The position numbers were made by a program, and so were the translations under genes. From Branchinecta lynchi (lineage: Eukaryota; Arthropoda; Branchiopoda; Anostraca; Branchinectidae), in NCBI GenBank assembly GCA_023053575.1, contig JAKZAP010000110.1, forward strand, positions 17,501 through 81,500: a DNA stretch of 64,000 nt, in the 5' to 3' direction. This document shows positions 13,320-24,013 of this stretch, piece by piece (the stretch's first letter is position 1; every line of letters starts with the position of its first letter). Under the pieces are notes generated by a model, which did no database searches, was not told the origin of the DNA, and saw only the letters and a list, made by a program, of their open reading frames with translations.

Positions 13320-14565
13320 TGACTGAATGTCTGTCTGTCTGTCTTGACTGACTGTCTGTCTGTCTGTCTTGACTGACTGTACGTCTGTCTGTCTTGACTG
13401 ACTGTCTGTCTGTCTGTCTTGACATACTGTCTGTCTGTCTGTCTGTCTTGACTGACAGTCTGTCTGTCTGTCTTGACTTACTGTCTGTCAGTCTGTCTCG
13501 ACTGACTGTCCGTCTGTCTGTCTGTCTGTCTTGACTGACTGTCTGTCTATCTGTCTGTTTCGACTGACTGACTGTCTGACGGTCAGTCTTGACTGACTGT
13601 CTGTCTGTCTTTCTTGACATACTGTCTGTCTGTCTGTCTGTCTTGACTGACTGTCTGTCTGTCTGTCTTGACTGACTGTCTGTCTGTCTGTCTTGACATA
13701 CTGTCTGTCTGTCTTGACATACTGTCTGTCTGACTATCTGTCTTGACTTACTGACTGTCTGTCTGTCTTGACTGACTGTCTGTCTGTCTTGACTGACTGT
13801 CTGTCTGTCTGTCTTGACTGACTGTCTGTCTTGACTGACTGTCCGTCTGTCTGTCTTGACTGACTGTCCGTCTGTCTGTCTTGACTGACTGTCTGTCTGT
13901 CTGTCTTGACTGACTGTCTGTATGTCTGTCTGTCTTGACTGACTGTCTGTCTGTCTGTCTTGACTGACTGTTTGTCAGTCTGTCTCGACTGACTGTCCGT
14001 CTGTCTGTCTGTCTTGACTGACTGTCTGTCTGTCTGTCTTGACGGACTGTCCGTCTGTCTGTCTTGACTGACTGTCTGTCTGTCTGTCTGTCTGTCTTGA
14101 CTAACTGTCTGTCTGTCTGTCTGTCTTGAGTGACTGTCTGTCTGTCTGTCTTTACTGACTGTCTTTCAGTCTGTCTCGACTGACTGTCCGTCTGTCTAAC
14201 TGTCTTGAAAGACTGTCTGTCTATCTGTCTGTCTTGATAGACTGTCTGTCTGTCTGTCTGTCTGTCTTGACTGACTGACTGTATGTCTTGACTGACTGAC
14301 TGTCTGTCAGTCTTGACTGACTGTCTGTCTGTCTGTCTTGACTGACTGTCCGTCTGTCTGTCTTGACTGACTGTCTGTCTGTCTGTCTGTCTTGACTGAC
14401 TGTCTGTCTGTCTGTCTGTCTTGAGTGACTGTCTGTCTGTCTGTCTTGACTGACTGTCTGTCTGTCTTTCTTGACTGACTGTCTGTCTGTCTGTCTTGAC
14501 TGACTTTCTGTCTGTCTGACTTGACTGACTGTCTGTCTGTCTGTCTTGACTGACTGACTGTGTGT
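13320..14565 (+). repeat. 1.92-kb-spaced duplicated block, left copy
   Basis: From the GACTGAATG at 13,321 onward this block matches 15,243 and following at a constant offset of 1,922 bp. Anchors are GACATACTG (13,421 against 15,343), GTCTGACGGTCAG (near 13,575 against 15,497) and GACGGACTG (14,041 against 15,963). A 4-bp change then gives offset 1,918 (TTGAAAGAC at 14,205 against 16,123). Similarity ends near 14,565, where TGTGTCTGTC replaces the partner sequence. Its right part is also a copy of the block at 10.4-11.5 kb. Confidence 0.75.
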
Positions 14566-15241
14566 CTGTCTTGACTGACTGTCTGTCTGTTTGTTTGTCT
14601 TGACTGACTGTCTGTCTGTCTGTCTGTCTGTCTTGACTGACTTTCTGTCTGTTTGTCTTGACTGACTGTCTGTCTGTCTTTCTTGACTGACTGTCTGTCT
14701 GTCTGTCTTGACTGACTTTCTGTCTGTCTGTCTTGACTGACTGTCTGTCTTGACTGACTGTCTGTCAGTCTGTCTCGACTGACTGTCCGTCTGTCTGTCT
14801 GTCTTGACTGACTGTCTGTCTGTCTGTCTTGACTGACTGTACGTCTGTCTGTCTTGACTGACTGTCTGTCTGTCTGTCTTGACATACTGTCTGTCTGTCT
14901 GTCTGTCTTGACTGACTGTCTGTCTGTCTTTCTTGACTGACTGTCTGTCTGTCTGTCTTGACTGACTTTCTGTCTGTCTGACTTGACTGACTGTCTGTCT
15001 GTCTGTCTTGACTGACTGACTGTCTGTCTGTCTTGACTGACTGTCTGTCTGTTTGTTTGTCTTGACTGACTGTCTGTCTGTCTGTCTGTCTGTCTTGACT
15101 GACTTTCTGTCTGTTTGTCTTGACTGACTGTCTGTCTGTCTTTCTTGACTGACTGTCTGTCTGTCTGTCTTGACTGACTTTCTGTCTGTCTGTCTTGACT
15201 GACTGTCTGTCTTGACTGACTGTCTGTCAGTCTGTCTTGAC

Positions 15242-16485
15242 TGACTGAATGTCTGTCTGTCTGTCTTGACTGACTGTCTGTCTGTCTGTCTTGACTGACT
15301 GTCTGTCTGTCTGTCTTGACTGACTGTCTGTCTGTCTGTCTTGACATACTGTCTGTCTGTCTGTCTGTCTTGACTGACAGTCTGTCTGTCTGTCTTGACT
15401 TACTGTCTGTCAGTCTGTCTCGACTGACTGTCCGTCTGTCTGTCTGTCTGTCTTGACTGACTGTCTGTCTATCTGTCTGTTTCGACTGACTGACTGTCTG
15501 ACGGTCAGTCTTGACTGACTGTCTGTCTGTCTTTCTTGACATACTGTCTGTCTGTCTGTCTGTCTTGACTGACTGTCTGTCTGTCTGTCTTGACTGACTG
15601 TCTGTCTGTCTGTCTTGACATACTGTCTGTCTGTCTTGACATACTGTCTGTCTGACTATCTGTCTTGACTTACTGACTGTCTGTCTGTCTTGACTGACTG
15701 TCTGTCTGTCTTGACTGACTGTCTGTCTGTCTGTCTTGACTGACTGTCTGTCTTGACTGACTGTCCGTCTGTCTGTCTTGACTGACTGTCCGTCTGTCTG
15801 TCTTGACTGACTGTCTGTCTGTCTGTCTTGACTGACTGTCTGTATGTCTGTCTGTCTTGACTGACTGTCTGTCTGTCTGTCTTGACTGACTGTTTGTCAG
15901 TCTGTCTCGACTGACTGTCCGTCTGTCTGTCTGTCTTGACTGACTGTCTGTCTGTCTGTCTTGACGGACTGTCCGTCTGTCTGTCTTGACTGACTGTCTG
16001 TCTGTCTGTCTGTCTTGACTGACTGTCTGTCTGTCTGTCTGTCTTGAGTGACTGTCTGTCTGTCTGTCTTTACTGACTGTCTTTCAGTCTGTCTCGACTG
16101 ACTGTCCGTCTGTCTAACTGTCTTGAAAGACTGTCTGTCTATCTGTCTGTCTTGATAGACTGTCTGTCTGTCTGTCTGTCTGTCTTGACTGACTGACTGT
16201 ATGTCTTGACTGACTGACTGTCTGTCAGTCTTGACTGACTGTCTGTCTGTCTGTCTTGACTGACTGTCCGTCTGTCTGTCTTGACTGACTGTCTGTCTGT
16301 CTGTCTGTCTTGACTGACTGTCTGTCTGTCTGTCTGTCTTGAGTGACTGTCTGTCTGTCTGTCTTGACTGACTGTCTGTCTGTCTTTCTTGACTGACTGT
16401 CTGTCTGTCTGTCTTGACTGACTTTCTGTCTGTCTGACTTGACTGACTGTCTGTCTGTCTGTCTTGACTGACTGACTGTCTGTCT
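15242..16485 (+). repeat. 1.92-kb-spaced duplicated block, right copy
   Basis: This is the right-hand partner of the block starting at 13,320, colinear to about 16,485. There the sequence jumps to TCTCGACTGACTGTCCG and repeats its own TTGAAAGAC and TTGATAGAC markers again near 16,518-16,555. The region between the two copies (14,566-15,241) is related satellite in a different unit order. Confidence 0.75.
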
Positions 16486-17994
16486 GTCTCGACTGACTGT
16501 CCGTCTGTCTAACTGTCTTGAAAGACTGTCTGTCTATCTGTCTGTCTTGATAGACTGTCTGTCTGTCTGTCTGTCTGTCTTGACTGACTGACTGTATGTC
16601 TTGACTGACTGACTGTCTGTCTGTCTTGACTGACTGTCTGTCTGTCTGTCTTGACTGACTGTCTGTATGTCTGTCTGTCTTGACTGACTGTCCGTCTGTC
16701 TGTCTTGACTGACTGACTGTCCGTCTGTCTGTCTTGACTGACTGTCCGTCTGTCTGTCTTGACTGACTGTCTGTCTGTCTGTCTTGACTGACTGTCTGTA
16801 TGTCTGTCTGTCTTGACTGACTGTCTGTCTGTCTGTCTTGACTGACTGACTGACTGTCTGTCTGTCTGTCTTGATAGACTGTCTGTCTGTCTGTCTGTCT
16901 GTCTTGACTGACTGACTGTCCGTCTGTCTGTCTTGACTGACTGTCCGTCTGTCTGTCTTGACTGACTGTCTGTCTGTCTGTCTTGACTGACTGTCTGTAT
17001 GTCTGTCTGTCTTGACTGACTGTCTGTCTGTCTGTCTTGACTGACTGACTGTCTGTCTATCTGTCTGTCTTGATAGACTGTCTGTCTGTCTGTCTGTCTG
17101 TCTTGACTGACTGACTGTATGTCTTGACTGACTGACTGTCTGTCTGTCTTGACTGACTGTCTGTCTGTCTGTCTTGACTGACTGACTGTATGTCTTGACT
17201 GACTGACTGTCTGTCTGTCTTGACTGACTGTCTGTCTGTCTGTCTTGACTGACTGACTGACTGTCTGTCTGTCTTGACTGACTGTCTGTCTGTCTGTCTT
17301 GACTGACTGACTGTCCGTCTGTCTGTCTTGACTGACTGTCCGTCTGTCTGTCTTGACTGACTGTCTGTCTGTCTGTCTTGACTGACTGTCTGTATGTCTG
17401 TCTGTCTTGACTGACTGTCTGTCTGTCTGTCTTGACTGACTGTTTGTCAGTCTGTCTCGACTGACTGTCCGTCTGTCTGTCTGTCTTGACTGACTGTCTG
17501 TCTGTCTGTCTTGACGGACTGTCCGTCTGTCTGTCTTGACTGACTGTCTGTCTGTCTGTCTGTCTTGACTGACTGTCTGTCTGTCTGTCTGTCTTGACTG
17601 ACTTTCTGTCTGTTTGTCTTGACTGACTGTCTGTCTGTCTTTCTTGACTGACTGTCTGTCTGTCTGTCTTGACTGACTTTCTGTCTGTCTGTCTTGACTG
17701 ACTGTCTGTCTTGACTGACTGTCTGTCAGTCTGTCTCGACTGACTGTCCGTCTGTCTGTCTGTCTTGACTGACTGTCTGTCTGTCTGTCTTGACTGTCTA
17801 TCTGTCTGTCTGTCTTGTATGACTGTCTGTCTTGACTGACTGTCTTTCAGTCTGTCTCGACTGACTGTCCGTCTGTCTGTCTGTCTTGACTGACTGTCTG
17901 TCTGTCTGTCTTGACTGACTGTCTGTCTGTCTGACTTGACTGACTGTCTGTCTGTCTGTCTTGACTGACTGTCTGTCTTTCTGTCTGTCTTGAC

Positions 17995-19273
17995 CAACAA
18001 GGTTGGTTTTCCCGCAGGGTTTGTTTTCCCACAAGCTTTGTTTTCCCCCAAGGTTGGTTTTCCCGCAAGGTTGTTTTTCCCACAAGGTTTGTTTTCCCAC
18101 TGTGTTGGTTTTCCCAAAAGGTTCGCTTTCCCGCAAGGTTGGTTTTCCCACAAGGTTTGTTTCCCCACAAGGTTTGTTTTCCCGAAAGGTTTGTTTCCCC
18201 ACAAGGTTGGTTTTCCCACAAGGTTGGTTTTCCCGCAGGGTTTATTTTCCCACAAGGTTAGTTTTCCCGCAAGGTTTGTTTTCCCACAAGGTTAGTTTTC
18301 CCACAAGGTTTGTTTCCCCACAAGGTTTGTTTCCCCACAAGGTTTGTTTTCCCACAAGGTTTGTTTTCCCGAAAGGTTTGTTTCCCCACAAGGTTGGTTT
18401 TCCCACAAGGTTGGTTTTCCCGCAGGGTTTGTTTTCCCACAAGGTTAGTTTTCCCGCAAGGTTTGTTTTCCCACAAGGTTAGTTTTCCCACAAGGTTTGT
18501 TTCCCCACAAGGTTTGTTTTCCCCCAAGGTTGGTTTTCCCGCAAGGTTGGTTTTCCCACAAGGTTTGTTTTCCCACTGTGTTGGTTTTCCCAAAAGGTTC
18601 GTTTTCCCACAAGGTTGGTTTTCCCACAAGGTTGGTTTTCCCGCAGGGTTTCTTTCCCCATAAGGTTGGTTTTCCCACAAGGTTTGTTTTCTCACAAGGT
18701 TTGTTTTCCCACTAGGTTTGTTTCCCCACAAGGTTTGTTTTCCCGCAGGGTTTGTTTTCCCACAAGGTTAGTTTCCCCGAAAGGTTTGTTTCCCCACAAG
18801 GTTTGTTTTCCCACAAGGGTTGTTTTCTCACAAGGTTTGTTTTCCCACTAGGTTTGTTTCCCCACAAGGTGTGTTTTCCCACAAGGTTTGTTTTCCCCAA
18901 AGGTTGGTTTTCCCGCATGGTTTGTTTTCCCACAAGGTTTGTTTTCCCACTGTGTTGGTTTTCCCAAAATGTTCACTTTCCCACAAGGTTGGTTTTCCCA
19001 CAAGGTTGGTTTTCCCGCAGGCTTGCTTTCCCCATAAGGTTTGTTTTCCCACAAGGTTTGTTTTCCCACAAGGTTTGTTTTCCCACAAGGTTTGTTTTCC
19101 CGAAAGGTTTGTTTCCCCACAAGGTTGGTTTTCCCACAAGGTTGGTTTTCCCGCAGGGTTTGTTTTCCCACAAGGTTAGTTTTCCCGCAAGGTTTGTTTT
19201 CCCACAAGGTTAGTTTTCCCACAAGGTTTGTTTCCCCACAAGGTTTGTTTCCCCACAAGGTTTGTTTTCCCAC
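17995..19273 (+). repeat. 17-bp minisatellite, orientation F, part 1 (left of the LTR element)
   Basis: The tetranucleotide satellite stops at CTTGAC (17,994). The next base starts CAACAAGG and then a run of 17-bp units of consensus GGTTTGTTTTCCCACAA. Common variants are GGTTGG for GGTTTG, CCCGCAA, CCCGCAGGG, TTTCCCC for TTTTCCC, CCCATAA, CCCACTA, and the doublet CCCACTGTGTTGG followed by CCCAAAAGGTTCGC. The run is interrupted at 19,273 by the LTR element and resumes, in register, at 24,010. No gene is visible. The base unit contains no stop codon in any frame, which explains the dense overlapping open frames of 60-160 codons. Confidence 0.95.
19270..19273 (+). repeat. Left target-site duplication (CCAC)
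   Basis: The four bases before the 5' LTR are CCAC, and the four after the 3' LTR (24,010-24,013) are also CCAC. Removing the element and one CCAC restores TTTTCCCACAAGGATTG, a normal minisatellite unit. The same uninterrupted junction exists in paralogues (inverted near 55,290-55,430, direct near 31,560-31,680). Confidence 0.85.
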
Positions 19274-19488
19274 TGTAATGAGAGGAACCCCTGCGCCCCC
19301 TCACCCGGAAATGATGCCCAAACCAGCGAAAGTCCCCTGAATCATCGTTTCATTCAAGGGACTCTCGCAAAGCTCTTATTTTGTCGCAGAAGCCTCCATT
19401 CCCTTACTTCGTTTCCTTGGCCAATTTTTACCAGTATCAGGCTCCAAGGAGCTCTAATAGAAGCGGAAGCGTTCCAAGGAAATACAAC

Positions 19489-19497
19489 TATATAAGG
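19489..19497 (+). promoter_or_regulatory. TATA box of the 5' LTR promoter
   Basis: TATATAAGG lies 215 bp into the LTR, a normal position for the U3 core promoter of a retroelement. Transcription would start roughly 25-30 bp downstream, near 19,520. The identical motif in the 3' LTR is at 23,750-23,758. The assignment rests on motif and position only. Confidence 0.65.
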
Positions 19498-19611
19498 GCA
19501 AAGATATATGTAGAAAGGGAGTCAGTCGATCTTAAGCCAGTCTTGAGGTAACAGTGTTATAGTGAAACTACAAGTGCACGCTCTCCATGTATTAAGTAAG
19601 TCGTAAAGTTT

Positions 19612-19617
19612 ATTAAA
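19612..19617 (+). terminator. Polyadenylation signal variant ATTAAA in the LTR
   Basis: ATTAAA lies about 120 bp after the TATA box, followed by a GT/T-rich stretch (TAGTTTGTTTGACT), as expected for the end of the R region. In the functional 3' copy the same hexamer is at 23,873-23,878. No AATAAA is present in the LTR. Confidence 0.5.
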
Positions 19618-19749
19618 CCTATACTCGCACTCTAGTTTGTTTGACTCTATCACGCCCTAGGAGATAGACCCCACGAGCCTCCCCCACGCTACCGATTATA
19701 CAGTACAGGACCAGAGGTCCAAAGGTACATCGCCTTTACCGTATTACAG

Positions 19750-19767
19750 TGGTGGCTTAGCGGTGGT
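19750..19767 (+). promoter_or_regulatory. Candidate primer binding site
   Basis: One base after the 5' LTR the sequence TGGTGGCTTAGCGGTGG begins with the TGG expected to pair with a tRNA 3' CCA end. The implied tRNA 3' strand is CTAAGCC, then discriminator A, then CCA. I do not recognise which tRNA this is. Position and the TGG start fit a primer site, but the match was not tested against tRNAs. Confidence 0.45.
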
Positions 19768-19834
19768 CTAGGGTGATAATGAGTCAAGCAAACTAAGGTT
19801 AGTTACACCATGTCAGAATAGAGTTATCGATATT

Positions 19835-19903
19835 ATGACAGACAAACATGGAAAAATGGTAAAGAAAAAGAGAAAACGTAAGAAAAAGGGGGCAACAACG
19901 TGA
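19835..19903 (+). other. Very short Lys/Arg-rich open frame near the 5' end of the element
   Basis: An ATG at 19,835 opens 22 codons, ending at TGA 19,901-19,903. The middle reads VKKKRKRKKK, a run like a basic nuclear-localisation or RNA-binding patch. It lies about 85 bp inside the LTR, where gag normally starts, so it could be a remnant of a gag start or an A-rich accident. Nothing downstream continues it in frame. I do not claim a gene. Confidence 0.2.
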
Positions 19904-22152
19904 CTGACACGGTTTTAGGTAACAAAACGAGGGAAATTTCTAAATCGAATTATCCCCCCCCCCTTCAGCTTTCAAAATTGTATTTAAGGTATAGGCTAGT
20001 GTACAGAACAGTGATTGTGTTGATGTGGTGTTTCTTAGACTTAGGCATTAGGCTGCGTGATCTGTTGTAGCATATAGTGCTTTGGTTGATTTTACTTAAT
20101 ATTCGCGTCATATGCATTGTCAAAAAAAAATAATGTCTCGTTATTTGATTATCTTTTTGGTGGAATACAGCTGTGTTCGGAAGAGACGGGTAAAACAGAA
20201 AAAATGGAAGCGCCAGGCATCCGAACCTTAGATGTAGTCTATATTTACTGCCATTATTTCGCGTCTTTAAGGCGAACCCGTGAAAGGAGGCAAAGCGGGA
20301 CCAATATAGTACGCTGGGTTTCCCTCCACTTATTATAGGAGGAAGTACTAATGTAATTACCCTCGAGATACCCTTTACTCAATGTAGGAAGAAGGGCACG
20401 ACAAGAAACAATACTCGGCGAGAAGCACCTAAGAGTTGCTCCCTCAGAGACAGCGTGCGCGTGCGATAATGCCAGAAGCGTTAAATCCAGTCAGAAAAAT
20501 GCTGACGAATGTAACGAGCGTTCTGGTTACGCGGTTGGTGCCCATAGGTTTTAAGCACAGGTGGAAAAATTCTCTCTTGAATCTTAGAGAAGAACGGTGG
20601 AGTTGATGACGCATGGATAAAACGTCCCCCCCCCCCTCTCTCTAAGAATAGTTGTATATATCGCATAAATTGGATGCAATATATGGCGCCTGGCAATATG
20701 TTAGGCAAGGTGTTATCCAGCAAAGAAGAATAAAATTCGCGGATAGAGTTCTGATAGACTCTTGTCTGTTATATGTTTAACTCGTCCAGTTTCCTCCCGA
20801 AAATACATAGGAATTGTAACCGGGTAAAAACGGATAGATAGCTGAGGAACAATCGAGGAAGCGAAAAACTGTGTCGTAGTGAAGACGCCCATTAGCTAGG
20901 GAGAAAAAATTGTCCATAGCAAGGGCTCGGCAGGCCCAGGCATTGTCGGAATTTCCTTAGCCCTTTAGCCAAAGGAAACAGACAATGAATTTTGAGATCT
21001 AAGCGTAATACGCAGATAGATCGCTGTTGATTTTATGAAATGTGTGTGCAAAAAATGGCTCGTTAACTGACGTGAAGTTCCGGAGTAATTGTGAATGAGA
21101 CGAATGTGCAAGGTGGGGACTTTGTAGACGTTCGAGTGGCAGCGAGGAGTTGGGTACTCCCGCTAAAGCCTCTGAGGTTCCGATGTTTTGTGTCGACAGG
21201 GAACACATGCTGTGCCTATAGCCGTAGCGCCTCGACGTCATGGAATCGACCAACGTAAGACCTAGATTGAGGCTGTGGTGCCACCTATGCTAGATAAGGA
21301 GTAGGAACCGTCACAAATCACCAAGGGACTTTTGCTGATAGAACAAATCTATCCACGATCAGGCAAGCCATTTGGCCATAATGCAAGTAATTATCGCCTA
21401 ATGCACGGAATTTGATACCTAGCTGATATTTGCTAGAGAACTGAATGTAGGTAAATAGCCGTTGTAATCTTTCGTCTCGTACAGTGTCCCGCAAACGTTG
21501 AAGCGAATTTGAGATTGGTCGCCCGCGAATGAAGGAAATCTATTCCATCCGTAGGCCTCGCGCAAATTCAATGATCAGGGAAGCAAAAATTATGCGATTT
21601 ACACTTGATTACGGCAGGGATATGCGGTCCCCGCCGCACTCCAGGAGAGAAAAATCGCGAAAACAAGAACTATATCGCTTCAGTGCGGACTGCCCCTACT
21701 CAAAGGACTGCATACCAATATGGAGTTTATTGTCCTTAGTTATTAGTTCTCTGTTCTGAGAGTCGGCAGGTGCACATTTGTTTCAGGGGTTTAGGAATTA
21801 CAACAGAAAGACGCGAACTATCCAATAGGAAAGGTACAGCAACCAATCCTGAGAACTAGGTAAGTCCAAACATTACTAGTAAACTAACCAGTAAAAACGG
21901 ATTGCATGCCAACGATTGAGTGCTGTGACCACTAACAAAGTGCATGGTATTTATTATCCATGCACGAGGTCGAGAAATCCCTGCTTCTGTAATGAACTGA
22001 TATATGACGCCAAGTTAGCCAATTTTACAAATTTGGCGAAGGTCAATTTAGCAAGCATGTTGATAGTTTCATCCAGTGGCCTTACTCGTCTGCTTAGGCG
22101 AAGTGTTTGTTCTTGTTTGGTTCCTTTTACCAGTCCGCTATGATGTTGTGTA

Positions 22153-22201
22153 GCGGGTCGAAAAATATATATACATAATATGTATACATGTATAGACCCG
22201 C
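22153..22201. other. AT-rich hairpin with GC clamp inside the element
   Basis: GCGGGTC (22,153-22,159) and GACCCGC (22,195-22,201) are perfect inverted repeats. They enclose an AT-rich core that contains a second perfect inverted repeat, TATACAT-AAT-ATGTATA. Together they could fold into a 49-nt stem-loop in RNA or a cruciform in DNA. It may be a small nested inverted-repeat element or an RNA structural signal such as one for packaging. No target duplication is obvious around it. Confidence 0.5.
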
Positions 22202-23534
22202 GAACTAGCACTCGGTAATGCATGAGACTTGCAATCACGCTTGATTCTCTCTTCGCCTTCTATCGTTTACTTAAGCTCGCTTAAAGTTATGTTGCTCGGG
22301 AATAACGAGAGATCCTCGCGTAACCGCCGGTCGAACGATCTTTTCGACGGAGATATTAGACCCAAGCGGAAACCCGCAAAAACAATTAACGGGATAGCCA
22401 ATTTGGCACATTGGACCATCTAAAGGTCACAGTAATGATATCTTAGAAATTCAGCGAGTCTCAGATTCTCACCTTACCAGCTCTTCGAAAGATTTATGAG
22501 ATGTACATAGTTAAGTTTATTGAGTGTCCTATTACGCAAACATGAATTAAGGACGATTCGTAGTGCTCGTAACCATGAAATAAAAAGAAAGTCTACCAAT
22601 GAAAGAAATCTGATACTACGCAATTACTTTTATAGGTTGAGATTACCTGCCTAGAGATGACCTGCAACCCCCAGATCGGCACTCTTCACCATTGACTCTC
22701 CACCCCCACTAACACACGACGCCACGGAACCAAAGTTACCCTATTGTGGAAGAGAGGACCAACAACTGCAACGACCCCTCACTGAGAAGTAAGGGTACAA
22801 TACCCTTAACACTCAACAACAGATCCCTCAGGAGAGAAAGGTCAGAACCATCAACGGCAGTGTCCTCTATGCCGCCCATTGGCGCATGATACCGTGAATA
22901 GTGTGGGGGGAGGGACCGATGGGAAAGTGCGGACGACGGGAGATGCAGGGAATCAGTTAAAATCGCGAAATAGCCCCACAGGACAGCATCAGATTCCTTT
23001 TGGTTGTTTAACTACGTCTCATTTTGATTTGTGCGATGGTGCATAGCAAAGCCAAAACTAAATGGCTAGATTCACCACACACCCCAGGATCGGACTTCTC
23101 ATCCGACGGTGAAAGGGGAGTAGGTGAAGACCGATTTTTATCTGACATTGAGACTCAAAACAAAAAAAAATTATATTCCAGTGTATTAACCAGGTAGCAC
23201 CCATGTAATGATAGCGAGAGGGCACCCTGAGAGCCCCGCTAGCACCAGTGACTCATGCCTAGCGCATGAACGGCAAACTCCGAGCACTCCCTGAGAGGAC
23301 TTGGACAGAAGTTTTGCCAGTGTTGTATATACCATATTTTTTTTCTATTATCATTTTTATATGTCTTTATTATTAAGGGGCACCCTTCCAGGGGATCCCG
23401 ACTTATATACCAAATGTATCTGGACCCATTGTGGTAATGTTTAACTCGTGTTCGTTGTAATCTATAGTACCAGTTTTGTATTAACCGTAGGTGTTGGTTA
23501 GCCCGGAGGGCTAAAGCTGGTAAGGTTGGGCGAC

Positions 23535-24009
23535 TGTAATGAGAGGAACCCCTGCGCCCCCTCACCCGGAAATGATGCCCAAACCAGCGAAAGTCCCCTG
23601 AATCATCGTTTCATTCAAGGGACTCTCGCAAAGCTCTTATTTTGTCGCAGAAGCCTCCATTCCCTTACTTCGTTTCCTTGGCCAATTTTTACCAGTATCA
23701 TGCTCCAAGGAGCTCTAATAGAAGCGGAAGCGTTCCAAGGAAATACAACTATATAAGGGCAAAGATATATGTAGAAAGGGAGTCAGTCGATCTTAAGCCA
23801 GTCTTAAGGTAACAGTGTTATAGTGAAACTACAAGTGCACGCTCTCCATGTATTAAGTAAGTCGTAAAGTTTATTAAACCTATACTCGCACTCTAGTTTG
23901 TTTGACTCTATCACGCCCTAGGAGATAGACCCCACGAGCCTCCCCCACGCTACCGATTATACAGTACAGGACCAGAGGTCCAAAGGTACATCGCCTTTAC
24001 CGTATTACA
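23535..24009 (+). repeat. 3' LTR
   Basis: This is the 475-bp right terminal repeat, the same as the left one except T at 23,701 and A at 23,806. It carries the TATA motif at 23,750-23,758 and ATTAAA at 23,873-23,878. It ends ATTACA directly before the CCAC target duplication. Confidence 0.92.
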
Positions 24010-24013
24010 CCAC
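24010..24013 (+). repeat. Right target-site duplication (CCAC)
   Basis: CCAC directly follows the ATTACA end of the 3' LTR and matches 19,270-19,273. The minisatellite then continues AAGGATTGTTTTCTCAC in the same register as before the insertion. Confidence 0.85.

Larger units (their letters stand above)
1..17994. repeat. TGTC/GACA tetranucleotide-derived satellite with 25-bp higher-order phase
   Basis: The whole stretch consists of TGTC steps on the + strand (GACA on the - strand), interrupted regularly by TTGACTGACT. Where the array is regular, for example 1,088-1,140, the TTG of successive markers lies exactly 25 bp apart. Other spacings of 21 and 29 bp differ by one TGTC step. Common variants are TCGACTGACTGTCC, TTGTATGACTG, CTTTCTG, TTTGTTTG and TTGATAGACTG, and the same variants recur in the same order in distant places, so blocks as well as single units have been copied. 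No gene, tRNA or unique island is visible inside. The - strand stays open for hundreds of codons because GACA, GTCA and AAGACA steps contain no stop in any frame. It continues off the left edge of the window. GACA repeats are known from Bkm-type satellites of some animal sex chromosomes, but nothing here shows such a location. Confidence 0.95.
19274..19748 (+). repeat. 5' LTR
   Basis: This is the 475-bp left terminal repeat, from TGTAATGAGAGG to CCGTATTACA. In order it holds a GC-rich start, the TATA-like TATATAAGG near its middle, an ATTAAA about 120 bp later, and a U5-like tail. I infer U3 from 19,274 to about 19,515, R to about 19,635 and U5 to 19,748. The first 4 bp outside it are the target duplication. 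It is 99.6% identical to the 3' LTR by direct comparison of both copies. Confidence 0.92.
19749..23534 (+). other. Internal region of the LTR element, non-coding as far as can be seen
   Basis: This is the only long unique sequence in the window. Base composition is mixed, unlike the satellites. It contains a candidate primer site, a very short Lys-rich frame, two poly-C tracts (19,954-19,963 and 20,626-20,636), an AT-rich hairpin (22,153-22,201) and an A-run near 23,162. The longest frames (20,117-20,338 +, 20,481-20,723 -, 21,529-21,759 +, 21,954-22,238 -, 23,239-23,565 -) are 73-108 codons. They have ordinary random composition and show no motif of a retroelement or host protein. The last runs into the 3' LTR, which argues against a real gene. 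I saw no clear polypurine tract: the 30 bp before the 3' LTR are G-rich but interrupted (GGTAAGGTTGGGCGAC). Confidence 0.75.
19274..24009 (+). mobile_element. Non-autonomous LTR retrotransposon (4,736 bp) inserted in the minisatellite
   Basis: The element has two direct terminal repeats of 475 bp (19,274-19,748 and 23,535-24,009) that differ at only two positions (19,440 G against 23,701 T; 19,545 G against 23,806 A). Each begins TGTAAT and ends ATTACA, perfect 6-bp inverted termini with the TG...CA typical of integrase-processed LTRs. The flanks carry a 4-bp duplication, CCAC. TATA and ATTAAA signals in the LTR and a tRNA-like primer site just inside the left LTR put its sense on the + strand. 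The interior (3,786 bp) shows no long frame and no gag, protease, reverse transcriptase, RNase H or integrase domain I can recognise. It is therefore probably mobilised in trans, like LARD-type elements. Superfamily (Ty3, Copia, BEL) cannot be assigned without pol. The low LTR divergence indicates a recent insertion. Confidence 0.9.

Noticed and set aside
19274..19495. Frames beginning in the LTRs (19,262-19,495 and 23,526-23,756) that look like a conserved 76-residue protein
   Set aside because: They are alike only because they are the two copies of the same LTR. They cover the U3 promoter region and have no protein signature.
23505..23534. Polypurine tract before the 3' LTR
   Set aside because: The sequence before TGTAAT is G-rich but broken by pyrimidines (GGTAAGGTTGGGCGAC). 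It is not a clear purine run, so I did not annotate one.
20117..23565. Small frames inside the LTR element (20,117-20,338 +, 20,481-20,723 -, 20,999-21,253 -, 21,529-21,759 +, 21,916-22,143 +, 21,954-22,238 -, 23,239-23,565 -)
   Set aside because: Lengths of 73-108 codons are within chance for unique DNA. Strands are mixed and there is no recognisable motif, and the last overlaps the 3' LTR.
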